Below, piece by piece: positions 1 through 7,272 of a DNA stretch of 64,000 bases. The position numbers and the translations under genes are program-made. The DNA comes from Amycolatopsis sp. CA-230715 (GTDB taxonomy: Bacteria > Actinomycetota > Actinomycetes > Mycobacteriales > Pseudonocardiaceae): contig NZ_CP059997.1 of the NCBI RefSeq assembly GCF_018736145.1, positions 10,299,159 to 10,363,158 of the forward strand. The letters run 5' to 3'. Under the pieces are notes generated by a model. That model did no database searches. It was not told the DNA's origin and saw nothing but the letters and a program-made list of their open reading frames with translations. The number at the start of each line of letters is the position of its first letter. Positions within the stretch are counted from its first letter, which is position 1.

Positions 1-58
1 GTCCATCGCCATCGCCCGCGCCTGAGCAGGGCCATCCGGCTTGCCCCGCCTGGGGATC

Positions 59-108
59 CGCCGCGACGGTAGTACCGTGGACGCGTCCGTTCTCCTACCG
101 TCGCGGCG
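59..108. terminator. Long-armed hairpin upstream of the cheB-like operon
   Basis: Two perfectly complementary 14-base arms (59-72, CGCCGCGACGGTAG, and 95-108) flank a 22-base loop. A reading frame on the + strand ends in TGA at 23-25, so the hairpin probably terminates a gene lying mostly outside the window. There is no clear T tract, which is common in high-GC actinobacteria. A repeated extragenic palindrome is the alternative. Confidence 0.5.
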
Positions 109-109
109 T

Positions 110-134
110 GTTTCGGCAGCGCGCTCAACGGTAA
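110..134 (+). promoter_or_regulatory. Possible SigB/SigF-type promoter of the cheB-like operon
   Basis: GTTT at 110-113 is followed after 15 bases by CGGTAA at 129-134, one base from the GGGTAA form. The predicted start of transcription lies about 25 bases before the chosen GTG at 167. It is weaker than the sites found between 40.8 and 62.9 kb. Confidence 0.3.
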
Positions 135-166
135 TCCGGTGAGCTATGGGCGAGGAGGTGCGCGCA

Positions 167-1171
167 GTGTCGGAGTCCACGCGGGAAGTCGTCGCGATCG
201 GCGCTTCCGCGGGTGGAGTCGACGCGCTGCGCCAGGTCGCGGCCGGGCTGCCCGCCGGCTTCCCCGCCGCGGTGCTCGTGGTCATGCACGTGCCGCCGGG
301 CAGGCCGAGCGCGCTGGCCGACATCCTCGACCGGGCGGGCAGGCTGCCCGCGGTGGCGGCGACGTCGGGCGCGAAGCTGGAGCCCGGTGTCATCCACACC
401 GCGCCGCCGGACCGCCACCTGCTGACCGAGGACGGCACGCTCGTCCTCACCAACGGCCCCACGGAGAACGGCCACCGGCCCGCGATCAACGCGACCTTCC
501 GGTCGGTCGCGCTCACTTCGGGTGCGCGCGCGATCGGCGTGGTGCTCTCCGGTGTCCTCGACGACGGCGCGATCGGACTTCGCGCCATCATCGGCCAAGG
601 CGGCCTCGCCGTCGTGCAGGACCCCGCGGACGCCCAGCACCGGGGCATGCCCGACAGCGCGCTCGCCCAGGTGAGCACGGAACACGTGTTACCGGCCGAC
701 GCGATCGGCCCAGCGCTCGACAAGCTGGTGCGCACGCCCGTCGCCGAGGGGCCCTACGTACGCCCGCCGTCCGGCATGCGCCTCGAGGACCGGATAGCCA
801 GGCAGGACGTGCGGCTCGGCGCGCTCTCCCCCAGCGACGCGCCCGCTTCCGGGTTCGTGTGCCCCGACTGCCACGGTTCTCTGATGGAGGTCGCCCCCGT
901 GGAGGGCCAGTACCGCTGCCGGATCGGGCACGCCTGGACGGCGAAGGCCCTCCTGGACGCGCAGGACGACCAGTTCCGGCAGGCGCTGTGGACGGCGCTG
1001 CGTTCCCTGGACGAAAAGGCGGCGCTGGCGGCCAAGCTCGAACAGCACACCGCGGGCAGCGAGGGTTCGCCGCTGTCGAAGCGGTACGCCGAGACCGCGC
1101 AGGACTGCCGGGTGGCCGCCGACACGCTGCGCCGGTTCCTGGCCGCCGCCGACGACGCGGAGGATCGATGA
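167..1171 (+). CDS. CheB-type protein-glutamate methylesterase without receiver domain
   Basis: The N-terminal ~190 residues are a CheB methylesterase domain. The catalytic triad is visible as Ser14 in GASAGG, His41 in VMHVPPG and Asp132/133 in GVLDDG. There is no receiver domain, so it is a stand-alone esterase as in chemotaxis-like systems outside flagellar motility. The last ~110 residues carry CPDCHG and RCRIGHAW, a possible zinc-binding pair, then a helical tail. I chose GTG 167 because GAGGAGG ends 8 bases before it; an ATG at 146 lies upstream of that ribosome site. It overlaps the next gene by ATGA and is the first gene of a three-gene operon with a CheR partner. The family removes methyl groups from receptor glutamates. 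The substrate here is unknown, since no receptor gene is in the window. Confidence 0.85.
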   Translation: MSESTREVVAIGASAGGVDALRQVAAGLPAGFPAAVLVVMHVPPGRPSALADILDRAGRLPAVAATSGAKLEPGVIHTAPPDRHLLTEDGTLVLTNGPTENGHRPAINATFRSVALTSGARAIGVVLSGVLDDGAIGLRAIIGQGGLAVVQDPADAQHRGMPDSALAQVSTEHVLPADAIGPALDKLVRTPVAEGPYVRPPSGMRLEDRIARQDVRLGALSPSDAPASGFVCPDCHGSLMEVAPVEGQYRCRIGHAWTAKALLDAQDDQFRQALWTALRSLDEKAALAAKLEQHTAGSEGSPLSKRYAETAQDCRVAADTLRRFLAAADDAEDR

Positions 1172-1941
1172 CGAGATCCGAGCCGCACTGGCTGGACCTG
1201 CGCCCGTGGCCGCGGGTGGGATACACCCTCGTCGAGGTGACCGGCAGCCTCGGCATCACCACCTACCCGGTGCTGCGCGACGGGCTGCTGAAGATCGCCA
1301 CGGAGGCGCCGGAGGCCGTGGTCGTCGACATCGACGGGGTGGAGGTGCTGGACTCCGCGCTGCTGAGCGTGTTCACCTTCGTGGCCACCAGGGTCGGCGA
1401 CTGGCCCGGCGTCCCGTTCTCCCTGGTCGTCTCCCGGCCCGACCACCTCGCCCTGATGCATCGCCGGTCGATCGACCGGTTCGTCACGGTGTGCGAGACC
1501 GTCGACGCGGCCCGGCGGTCCCTCGACAAGCCGGTTCGCCACCGGTCAGGGCTGCGGCTGCCGCATGAAGAGGCGACCTCGGCCGCGGCGCGCCAGTTCA
1601 CCGAGGGCAGGTGCGCGGAGTGGCACGTCCCCGAATTCCGGGACGACGCACTCGTGATCGTCACCGAACTGGTCGAAAACACCATCCGCCACACCACCTC
1701 GGACGCCCGCGTGCGGCTCGAACTGCGCCGGGGCCTGTTCACCGTGGCGGTCGCCGACGACGACCCGCGGCCAGCCGTGTTGCACGAGCGCACCAGCACC
1801 CTCGAGCACGGCCTCGGGCTGCACCTGGTCGCGGGTTCGGCCAAGGCGTGGGGCTCGAGCCCGGTGTGGGGCGGCGGCAAGATCGTCTGGGCCGTGCTGC
1901 CGAGCCGAACCTGGCCGACCAGGTCGTGGCGGGCAAGGTAG
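1168..1941 (+). CDS. STAS-HATPase fusion, anti-sigma/antagonist type
   Basis: 257 residues. Roughly residues 10-105 form a STAS-like fold (VVVDIDGVEVLDSALLS matches the phosphoacceptor-loop region, with a Ser after Asp). Residues ~130-257 form a HATPase_c domain, with the N box at ELVENTIRHT and the G2 box at GLGLHLV. RsbW/SpoIIAB-type kinases and their STAS antagonists are normally separate proteins. Having both in one chain suggests a self-contained switch, or the actinobacterial family in which a degenerate STAS precedes the kinase. It starts with ATG overlapping the cheB stop (ATGA) and is followed 11 bases later by the CheR gene. Together the operon could join methylation sensing to a partner-switching cascade controlling a sigma factor; that link is inference. 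Confidence 0.75.
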   Translation: MTRSEPHWLDLRPWPRVGYTLVEVTGSLGITTYPVLRDGLLKIATEAPEAVVVDIDGVEVLDSALLSVFTFVATRVGDWPGVPFSLVVSRPDHLALMHRRSIDRFVTVCETVDAARRSLDKPVRHRSGLRLPHEEATSAAARQFTEGRCAEWHVPEFRDDALVIVTELVENTIRHTTSDARVRLELRRGLFTVAVADDDPRPAVLHERTSTLEHGLGLHLVAGSAKAWGSSPVWGGGKIVWAVLPSRTWPTRSWRAR

Positions 1942-1952
1942 CGTGCGGGAGC

Positions 1953-3800
1953 GTGACCGAGTCCCACGACGAAACCACGAGTGAGTTCGAATCGGTGCTC
2001 GCGTACTTGAAGGAGTCACGCGGCTTCGACTTCACCGGCTACAAGCGCAGCAGCCTCATGCGCCGCGTCCGCAGGCGGATGGACCAGCTCGGCATCGAGA
2101 GCTACGCCGACTACATCGACCAGCTCCAGGTCAACTCCGAGGAGTTCGTCGCCCTCTTCAACACCATCCTGATCAACGTGACAGGGTTCTTCCGGGACCC
2201 CGAGGCGTGGGAGTTCCTCCGCACCGAGGTCGTGCCCGCGATACTGGCCGAGCGCAACCCGGAGGACCCGATCCGGGTGTGGAGCGCGGGCTGCGCGGGC
2301 GGTCAAGAGGCTTACAGCCTCGCGATGCTGTTCGCCGACGCGATCGGCACGGACGCGTTCCGGCAGCGTGTGAAGATCTACGCCACCGATGTCGACGAAG
2401 AAGCGCTGGGCCAGGCGCGCCACGCGGCTTACACCGCGAGCGAGGTCGAAGGACTGTCCGAGGCGCAGCTCGACCAGTACTTCGAGCTGCAGGGCAACCG
2501 GTACTGCTTCCGCAAGGACCTGCGCCGGTCGGTCATCTTCGGCCGCAACGACCTCGTGCAGGACGCGCCGATCTCCCGCATCGACCTGCTCGTGTGCCGC
2601 AACACGCTGATGTACCTCAACGCCGAAACCCAGACGAAGATCCTCGAACGGTTCCACTTCGCGCTGGCGCCCCGCGGCCTGCTCTTCCTCGGCAAGGCGG
2701 AGATGCTGCTCAGCCACGCCCGGATCTTCGAGCCGATCGACCTCAAGCGCCGGGTGTTCCGCAGGGCCACGAACGCACCGGTCAGCTACAACCACTTCGT
2801 CTCCCATTCCTTCCCGCAGCGGCGCGCCTACGACATCAACGGGATCGAAGAATTGCGTGAGCACGCTTTTTCCGCGAGCCCCGTGGCACAGCTCGTGGTG
2901 ACCGAGGACGAGACGACGGCGTTGATCAACCAGCAGGCCGAGATCGCGTTCGGACTGTCCGAACGCGACGTGGGCAGGCCACTGCGCGATCTCGACGTGT
3001 CCTACCGGCCGGTCGCGCTGCGCGCCTACGTCGAACAGGCCCGCATGGAGCGGCGCTCGCTGCGGATCAAGGACGTCGAATGGCGCCGCGCCGGAGAGAC
3101 CGTGTGGTACGAGGTGCACGTGAACCCGTTGCTGGGCAAGGACAAGAAGCTCCTCGGCGTGTCCGTGGTGTTCCACGACGTCAGCTGGGCGCGGCAGCTG
3201 CTGACCGAACTGGAGCACACCAACCGGCAGCTGGAATCGGCCTACGAGGAACTCCAGTCCACCAACGAAGAACTCGAAACCACCAACGAGGAACTCCAGT
3301 CCACGGTCGAGGAGCTGGAGACGACCAACGAGGAACTCCAGTCCACGAACGAGGAACTGGAGACCATGAACGAGGAGCTGCAGTCCACCAACGACGAACT
3401 GCAGACCATCAACGACGCCCTGCGCGAACGCAGCGTCGACCTCGACGAGGTGAACGACTTCCTCGAGTCCGTGATGACCTCGATCAAGGCGGGCATCATC
3501 GTCCTCGACACCGAGATGCGGGTGAAGGCGTGGAACCGCGGTGCCGAAGACCTGTGGGGGTTGCGGCGCGACGAAGCCGAGGGCACGCACCTGCTCAACC
3601 TCGACATCGGGCTGCCGATGACCGACCTGCGCCCCGCGGTGCTCGAAGCGCTCGCCGACGCGGGCTTCCACAGCACCACCACCGTGGAAGCGATCAACCG
3701 CCGCGGACGCAAGGCGGTCGTCCGCATCCAGTGCGGGGCGCTGCACGGCGCCGGCGGCGAAAGCCACGGCGCCCTGCTCCTGATGGAGGAAAGCGGCTGA
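1953..3800 (+). CDS. CheR-type methyltransferase with PAS, long coiled coil and second PAS
   Basis: 615 residues from GTG 1953. In order: the CheR N-terminal domain (NVTGFFRDPEAW), the SAM-binding CheR domain (VWSAGCAGGQEAYS; DLLVCRNTLMYLN) to about residue 275, a PAS-like domain at ~300-410, a coiled coil at ~420-495 made of regular EELQSTN/EELETTN heptads, and a second PAS at ~510-615. There is no kinase domain at the end. Proteins of this type (CheR-PAS) usually sit beside a CheB domain, and here the CheB is encoded two genes upstream in the same operon. The family transfers methyl groups from SAM to receptor glutamates. PAS domains suggest it senses a small ligand or redox state. Confidence 0.85.
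   Translation: MTESHDETTSEFESVLAYLKESRGFDFTGYKRSSLMRRVRRRMDQLGIESYADYIDQLQVNSEEFVALFNTILINVTGFFRDPEAWEFLRTEVVPAILAERNPEDPIRVWSAGCAGGQEAYSLAMLFADAIGTDAFRQRVKIYATDVDEEALGQARHAAYTASEVEGLSEAQLDQYFELQGNRYCFRKDLRRSVIFGRNDLVQDAPISRIDLLVCRNTLMYLNAETQTKILERFHFALAPRGLLFLGKAEMLLSHARIFEPIDLKRRVFRRATNAPVSYNHFVSHSFPQRRAYDINGIEELREHAFSASPVAQLVVTEDETTALINQQAEIAFGLSERDVGRPLRDLDVSYRPVALRAYVEQARMERRSLRIKDVEWRRAGETVWYEVHVNPLLGKDKKLLGVSVVFHDVSWARQLLTELEHTNRQLESAYEELQSTNEELETTNEELQSTVEELETTNEELQSTNEELETMNEELQSTNDELQTINDALRERSVDLDEVNDFLESVMTSIKAGIIVLDTEMRVKAWNRGAEDLWGLRRDEAEGTHLLNLDIGLPMTDLRPAVLEALADAGFHSTTTVEAINRRGRKAVVRIQCGALHGAGGESHGALLLMEESG
3246..3413 (+). repeat. Eight 21-base heptad repeats in the CheR-PAS gene
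   Basis: Eight consecutive 21-base units encode alternating EELQSTN and EELETTN heptads (last one DELQTIN) with no insertions. Two looser heptads (TELEHTN, RQLESAY) precede them. The DNA itself is repetitive (GAGGAACTCCAGTCCAC-like units), so the array can expand or contract by slippage in whole heptads without breaking the frame. Confidence 0.9.
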
Positions 3801-3829
3801 CGGCCCGGATCGTGCGCGAACCGGGTCTC

Positions 3830-4045
3830 CTACCGCACTCGCTTGCCGTTCGCGTCGTAGCACTCGCACCTGTGACTCAGGTGCTCATGCACATCGCAGA
3901 CCGGAACGAGCGGGTTCCCGGGCTCTACCATGTGCCGAAACCCGTTGCCACGCAACCAATTCAGCGCAGCCGCCCGGTCGCTGGGCGAGGACGTTCGCGA
4001 CTCATAGACGCGAAATAGCTTCCTCGCACGCTCCACCTCGCTCAT
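3830..4045 (-). CDS. Small Cys/His-containing hypothetical protein
   Basis: 71 residues, unrecognised. The C-terminal half has CDVHEHLSHRCECYD, a cluster of Cys and His that could bind metal. Its ATG overlaps the stop of the upstream small gene by 4 bases (ATGA). It is the last of three overlapping small genes behind the XRE regulator, which is the main reason to believe it is translated. Confidence 0.5.
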   Translation of the reverse strand: MSEVERARKLFRVYESRTSSPSDRAAALNWLRGNGFRHMVEPGNPLVPVCDVHEHLSHRCECYDANGKRVR

Positions 4046-4239
4046 GCCCCCGCACCACCCGGATCACTGACCAACGCCAACCCGGCACACCGCGCGCAGA
4101 CCGTCGCATTCGGACCGATACCCGGACCGAAAACGAGGCCACACCTGACTTTCAGCGTCACCCCATCACGATCACGATGCATCCGCAGCAACAAATGCCG
4201 ACGACCATCGTCGCAACGCACCCACACCATCGCCGTCAC
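4042..4239 (-). CDS. Small hypothetical protein with a CxxC pair
   Basis: 65 residues, unrecognised. I chose GTG 4239 because it overlaps the upstream stop as GTGA; an internal ATG at 4230 is the alternative. The sequence RCDDGRRHLLLRMHRDRDG is followed by CARCAG, so a small zinc-bound fold is possible. It lies between two other short genes with overlaps on both sides. Confidence 0.45.
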   Translation of the reverse strand: MTAMVWVRCDDGRRHLLLRMHRDRDGVTLKVRCGLVFGPGIGPNATVCARCAGLALVSDPGGAGA

Positions 4240-4529
4240 ACCCACACCTCGCCTGGCGCGAGGAGCACGGTGTACCGGTTCCGCTGTATCCACCGGGCGC
4301 ACTTCGGGCACGTGCCGATGAGCGCGGCCGGTGCCGGAATGCGCTTGGCGGAGATCTGCGAACGCGGATGGAAGTCGTGGTACGGCGACACGTGCGCCGG
4401 AGGCTGAAGGAGGTTGACCGCCTCGTCCTCCAACTCCCCCACCCGATACAGGTGCGGAAGGCAATCACCCGCGAACCACCGGGTCGCCACACGAAGGCTC
4501 GGCGGCGTGTTCGTACTGCTGTCTGTCAC
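4236..4529 (-). CDS. Small hypothetical protein with a CPKC motif
   Basis: 97 residues, unrecognised. Near the C-terminus it has GTCPKCARW, a zinc-knuckle-like CxxC; the N-terminal part is polar. It begins about 60 bases after the XRE gene ends and is probably co-transcribed with it. Actinobacterial XRE regulators are often followed by one or more short companion genes, but this protein does not match the usual DUF397 pattern that I know. Confidence 0.5.
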   Translation of the reverse strand: MTDSSTNTPPSLRVATRWFAGDCLPHLYRVGELEDEAVNLLQPPAHVSPYHDFHPRSQISAKRIPAPAALIGTCPKCARWIQRNRYTVLLAPGEVWV

Positions 4530-4591
4530 GTCGCGGACGGTAATAACCGCTGATCATGGGACGTGTCCTAGCGGGACACACTCCAGGCACT

Positions 4592-5785
4592 TCACCCAGT
4601 CGGGGCAACACCCAGCCGCCAAGCCAGACCTCGCAGCTCCCGGCCTTCATCCGAGTCACGCCGGACGCGGTGAAGCTGGTTCGACACTATTTCTCGGACA
4701 AACACATTCGTCCGAATCTTCTGAGGCGTCAACTGTTCCGCCTTGAGCAACGCAGATATGCCGCGCGCCCGCGAAGACTTCTCGGGAAGCAAAGCGCGCC
4801 CGAGGTCAGACCAAAATGCGGCCTGCCGATGTGCCACTCGAAGTGGCTGCGGCGGGCGTCCCCGCTGCGCCAGCTCAGCAACCTTGGGGCCGTACCCGAG
4901 TTCGACACCGATCGAAACCCGCCAGATGTCGACATTGGTCCGGGTGAAGTCCGTCCGCGTCCAGGGGCGATCATCAGTGTCTATGATCGCGGCAAGTTCC
5001 GCGGCCTCACCCAGGCGCCCCAGAGCTGTATCCTCATCTCCAACCACTGCGGATGCCATCGCTGCCGTGAGATTCGCCATGCCTCGAAGGTGCTTTGGTA
5101 CCTGCATGTCATCAGCGATAGCCGATGCCAGTTCCCGTTGCCGGAACCTGTTGCGGCCGCCGATGATCTGCGCCCGCCGCCATGCCACATCAGCAATAGC
5201 TTCAGCGTCTTCGAGTTCTTCCGCTGCTTGTCGCATACGTTCGACAGCAAGAGAGGGGACTCCGGGAATGCCGAGATCGAGCGAGACATACGCAATCGAT
5301 TTATAGGTTCCGATCAAGCCGAGCAAAGCAGGCCTGCGATAGGTCTGGTCCGCCGCCAGTGCGAGAAGCTCCGGGATCAGCTTCGGCAGCAAGGTCGCTT
5401 GTGCCAAGTAATCCGCGTTGGGGCGCAGAACCTTATTGAGCAGGTCGATCTCTGATGCAATTTCACGCCAGGGACGGACTGCAGCGTCTGGTTTTTCGTC
5501 TACCCGCCACCCGGTCAGTGCGTCTTCGACACGTCCCATTCCTTCGCGGAGCTCTTCGCCAAGAGGATCACGAGCAGGGTAAGGTTTTCCCACTAAATCC
5601 GCAGGTGACACCCGCAGTGTCAGCGCGAGAGAATCAAGCGCTCCCCGCTTGGTGACTGGTTTCTCGCCCCGTTCGATCTTCGCGAGATAGCCGTAACTCA
5701 GCCCCGACAACTCGGCGGCGGCGCGAATGGTCAACCCGCGCCGCTCCCGCGCTTCGCGGATGTTCCGGCCGATAGTGGCGTCCAT
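4592..5785 (-). CDS. XRE-family regulator with helical TPR-like C-terminal region
   Basis: 397 residues. Residues ~4-60 are a helix-turn-helix of the XRE/Cro type (NIREARERRGLTIRAAAELS, then GYLAKIERGE). The remaining ~300 residues are alanine/leucine-rich helices resembling tetratricopeptide repeats, as in many actinobacterial XRE regulators whose C-terminal half binds a peptide or small ligand. I chose ATG 5785 because it gives the canonical HTH N-terminus. An in-frame ATG at 5950 would add about 55 residues of low-complexity sequence that does not look coding. The base composition is visibly less G/C-biased than that of the flanking genes, so this cluster may have been acquired. Three small overlapping genes follow. 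Confidence 0.8.
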   Translation of the reverse strand: MDATIGRNIREARERRGLTIRAAAELSGLSYGYLAKIERGEKPVTKRGALDSLALTLRVSPADLVGKPYPARDPLGEELREGMGRVEDALTGWRVDEKPDAAVRPWREIASEIDLLNKVLRPNADYLAQATLLPKLIPELLALAADQTYRRPALLGLIGTYKSIAYVSLDLGIPGVPSLAVERMRQAAEELEDAEAIADVAWRRAQIIGGRNRFRQRELASAIADDMQVPKHLRGMANLTAAMASAVVGDEDTALGRLGEAAELAAIIDTDDRPWTRTDFTRTNVDIWRVSIGVELGYGPKVAELAQRGRPPQPLRVAHRQAAFWSDLGRALLPEKSSRARGISALLKAEQLTPQKIRTNVFVREIVSNQLHRVRRDSDEGRELRGLAWRLGVAPTG

Positions 5786-5925
5786 CGCAGGTATCACCCT
5801 TCGCGGAATCGACCCCTTCGCGTGCCCCCCGGCCCGTCGACCGGGGGCGTTTGCTCCGCGAGGAGGTACACCACCAGGGTAGCCGTTACCTGACCGGGTG
5901 AAATCGGCCAGCTCGGGTGGAGAAA

Positions 5926-5953
5926 TTATTAGCGATAACACATCGCTCATCAA
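5926..5953 (-). promoter_or_regulatory. Candidate housekeeping promoter for the XRE operon
   Basis: On the minus strand, TTGATG (5953-5948) is separated by 16 bases from TAATAA (5931-5926), close to the -35/-10 consensus. It would give an untranslated leader of about 130 bases before ATG 5785. Confidence 0.4.
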
Positions 5954-6059
5954 CCCCCGGTCGCGGTCACGGTGCGACCGGACGCGACCGGCTCCCTCGG
6001 CGGCACGTGAACCTCCTTGAACCGCAACGACTGCTGCCCGAACTGCCACGCGACGGTGA

Positions 6060-6092
6060 GCCGGGCCCGTACGAGCGGTGTACGGGCCCGGC
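6060..6092. terminator. Terminator hairpin downstream of the DUF1801 gene
   Basis: 13-base perfect arms (6060-6072, GCCGGGCCCGTAC, and 6080-6092) with a 7-base loop, starting 6 bases after the stop of the minus-strand gene at 6099. Confidence 0.7.
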
Positions 6093-6098
6093 ACCCGC

Positions 6099-6527
6099 TT
6101 ATCGCACCGCTTGCGCCACCAGCGTGGCGATTCTCTTCTCCACGGCGGGTGTCACGTCGGTGAGCGCGAAGCCCGCCGGCCACATCGGGCCGTCGTCGAG
6201 GGCCGCCTGGTCGCTGAAACCGAGCGTCGCGTAGCGCGCCTTGAACTTCTCCGCGCTCTGGAAGAAGCAGACGACCTTGCCGTCGAGCGCGTAGGACGGC
6301 ATGCCGTACCACAGCTTCGGCTCCAGAACCGGCGCGTGCGCCGTGACGACCGCGTGGACGCGCTCGGCCAGCACCCGGTCCGCCGGGACCATCTCGGCGA
6401 TCTTCGCGAGGACGTCCCGCTCCGCCTGCGCCGCCTTGTCGGCCTGGGAGGCACGCCGGGCGGCGGTCTTCAACTCCTTGGCGTGTTCCTTCATCGCGGC
6501 GCGCTCTTCGACCGTGAAGCTGCTCAT
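6099..6527 (-). CDS. DUF1801 / YdhG-type small protein
   Basis: 142 residues. The conserved core LWYGMPSYALDGKVVCFFQSAEKFKARYATLGF matches the DUF1801 fold (YdhG/Fra-like, once proposed as iron chaperones; the function is not settled). ATG 6527 is preceded by AGGAGG at a good distance, so I reject an upstream ATG. It is transcribed divergently from the TetR gene, and an operator-like palindrome lies 22 bases upstream of its start. Repression by that TetR protein is therefore likely. A hairpin follows the stop. Confidence 0.75.
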   Translation of the reverse strand: MSSFTVEERAAMKEHAKELKTAARRASQADKAAQAERDVLAKIAEMVPADRVLAERVHAVVTAHAPVLEPKLWYGMPSYALDGKVVCFFQSAEKFKARYATLGFSDQAALDDGPMWPAGFALTDVTPAVEKRIATLVAQAVR

Positions 6528-6549
6528 GAGAATCCTCCTAGGGGTTTTC

Positions 6550-6564
6550 GGCACGGTGCGTGCC
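6550..6564. promoter_or_regulatory. TetR operator, copy 1
   Basis: GGCACGGTGCGTGCC: 6-base arms GGCACG/CGTGCC with a 3-base spacer. It is identical in its arms to the copy at 6606-6620 and lies just upstream of the DUF1801 gene start. Confidence 0.7.
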
Positions 6565-6605
6565 GTTAACCGTCATCATGACCATTGGGCCGGTGGACTG
6601 TCAAT

Positions 6606-6620
6606 GGCACGATGCGTGCC
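6606..6620. promoter_or_regulatory. TetR operator, copy 2
   Basis: GGCACGATGCGTGCC, same arms and spacing as copy 1 with one spacer base changed. The two centres are 56 bases apart. It sits 16 bases upstream of the TetR start, as expected for autorepression. Confidence 0.7.
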
Positions 6621-6635
6621 GATAGACTCGGGGGC

Positions 6636-7211
6636 ATGGCCACGGAACCACGGCGGCGAGGCGCCGCCCGCACCGACGAGCTCCTCCGGACGACCATCGA
6701 GCTCGCCACCGAGGGCGGTTACGCCGGGCTGAGCATCGAAGCCGTCGCGCGCCGGGCGGGCGTCGGGAAGCACACGATCTACCGGCGCTGGCCGTCGATG
6801 GCGGCGCTGCTGCTGGACGCGCTCAGTCGCGTGTGGACCACCGACCTCGACTACCACGACACCGGCGACGTCCGCGCCGACCTGCGCGAGCAGTTCCTGC
6901 GGTCGGCCCCCGCGCTCGCCGCACCGCCGATCGGGCCCGTCTACCGCGCGCTGATCGCGGAAGCCCAAGCCGACGACACCCTGCGCGCCACGCTGCACGA
7001 CCGATTCCTCCGCACCGTCGAGGAACGCACGCTCGCGCGGATCGTCCGCGCCCAGCGAGCCGGGGAGCTCGTGGCCGGTGCCGACCTGACGTTCCCGGCC
7101 GAAGTCCTGTGCGGCACGTTGTACTACCGCTACCTGCTGTCGACACGCCTCGCCGACGAGAAGGCCGTCGACGCTTTGCTGGACATGTTCATGGCCGCCT
7201 ACGGGCATTAG
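6636..7211 (+). CDS. TetR-family repressor
   Basis: 191 residues. The N-terminal HTH is clear (LRTTIELATEGGYAGLSIEAVARRAGVGKHTIYRRWPS), followed by an all-helical ligand-binding domain ending in a TetR_C-type region. I chose ATG 6636 because the in-frame upstream ATGs lie in or near the operator. The gene is divergent from the DUF1801 gene, with two matching 15-base palindromes in between, so it most likely represses both. The ligand is unknown. Confidence 0.88.
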   Translation: MATEPRRRGAARTDELLRTTIELATEGGYAGLSIEAVARRAGVGKHTIYRRWPSMAALLLDALSRVWTTDLDYHDTGDVRADLREQFLRSAPALAAPPIGPVYRALIAEAQADDTLRATLHDRFLRTVEERTLARIVRAQRAGELVAGADLTFPAEVLCGTLYYRYLLSTRLADEKAVDALLDMFMAAYGH

Positions 7212-7272
7212 CCTGCCGCTCGACCACCTGAGCGTGGACGGCTCTCGCCGCACACCGTCACGGGCGGTGCGC

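Larger units (their letters stand above)
5786..6098. other. Intergenic region upstream of the XRE gene
   Basis: No convincing gene. It contains the promoter at 5926-5953, the terminator hairpin at 6060-6092, and an inverted CCCCCGG/CCGGGGG pair around 5826-5847. An 18-codon minus-strand ORF (5950-6006, GTG start) has a good AAGGAGG ribosome site just upstream, but is too short to call. Confidence 0.5.

Noticed and set aside
2016..3869. Long minus-strand open frame opposite the CheR-PAS gene
   Set aside because: Its product is low-complexity and mirrors the codon bias of the plus-strand gene, which has clear domains. High-GC shadows of this kind occur opposite most real genes here.
5786..5950. 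N-terminal extension of the XRE regulator from ATG 5950
   Set aside because: The extra ~55 residues are Gly/Pro/Arg-rich and unlike the family, whose HTH normally begins within the first few residues as at 5785.
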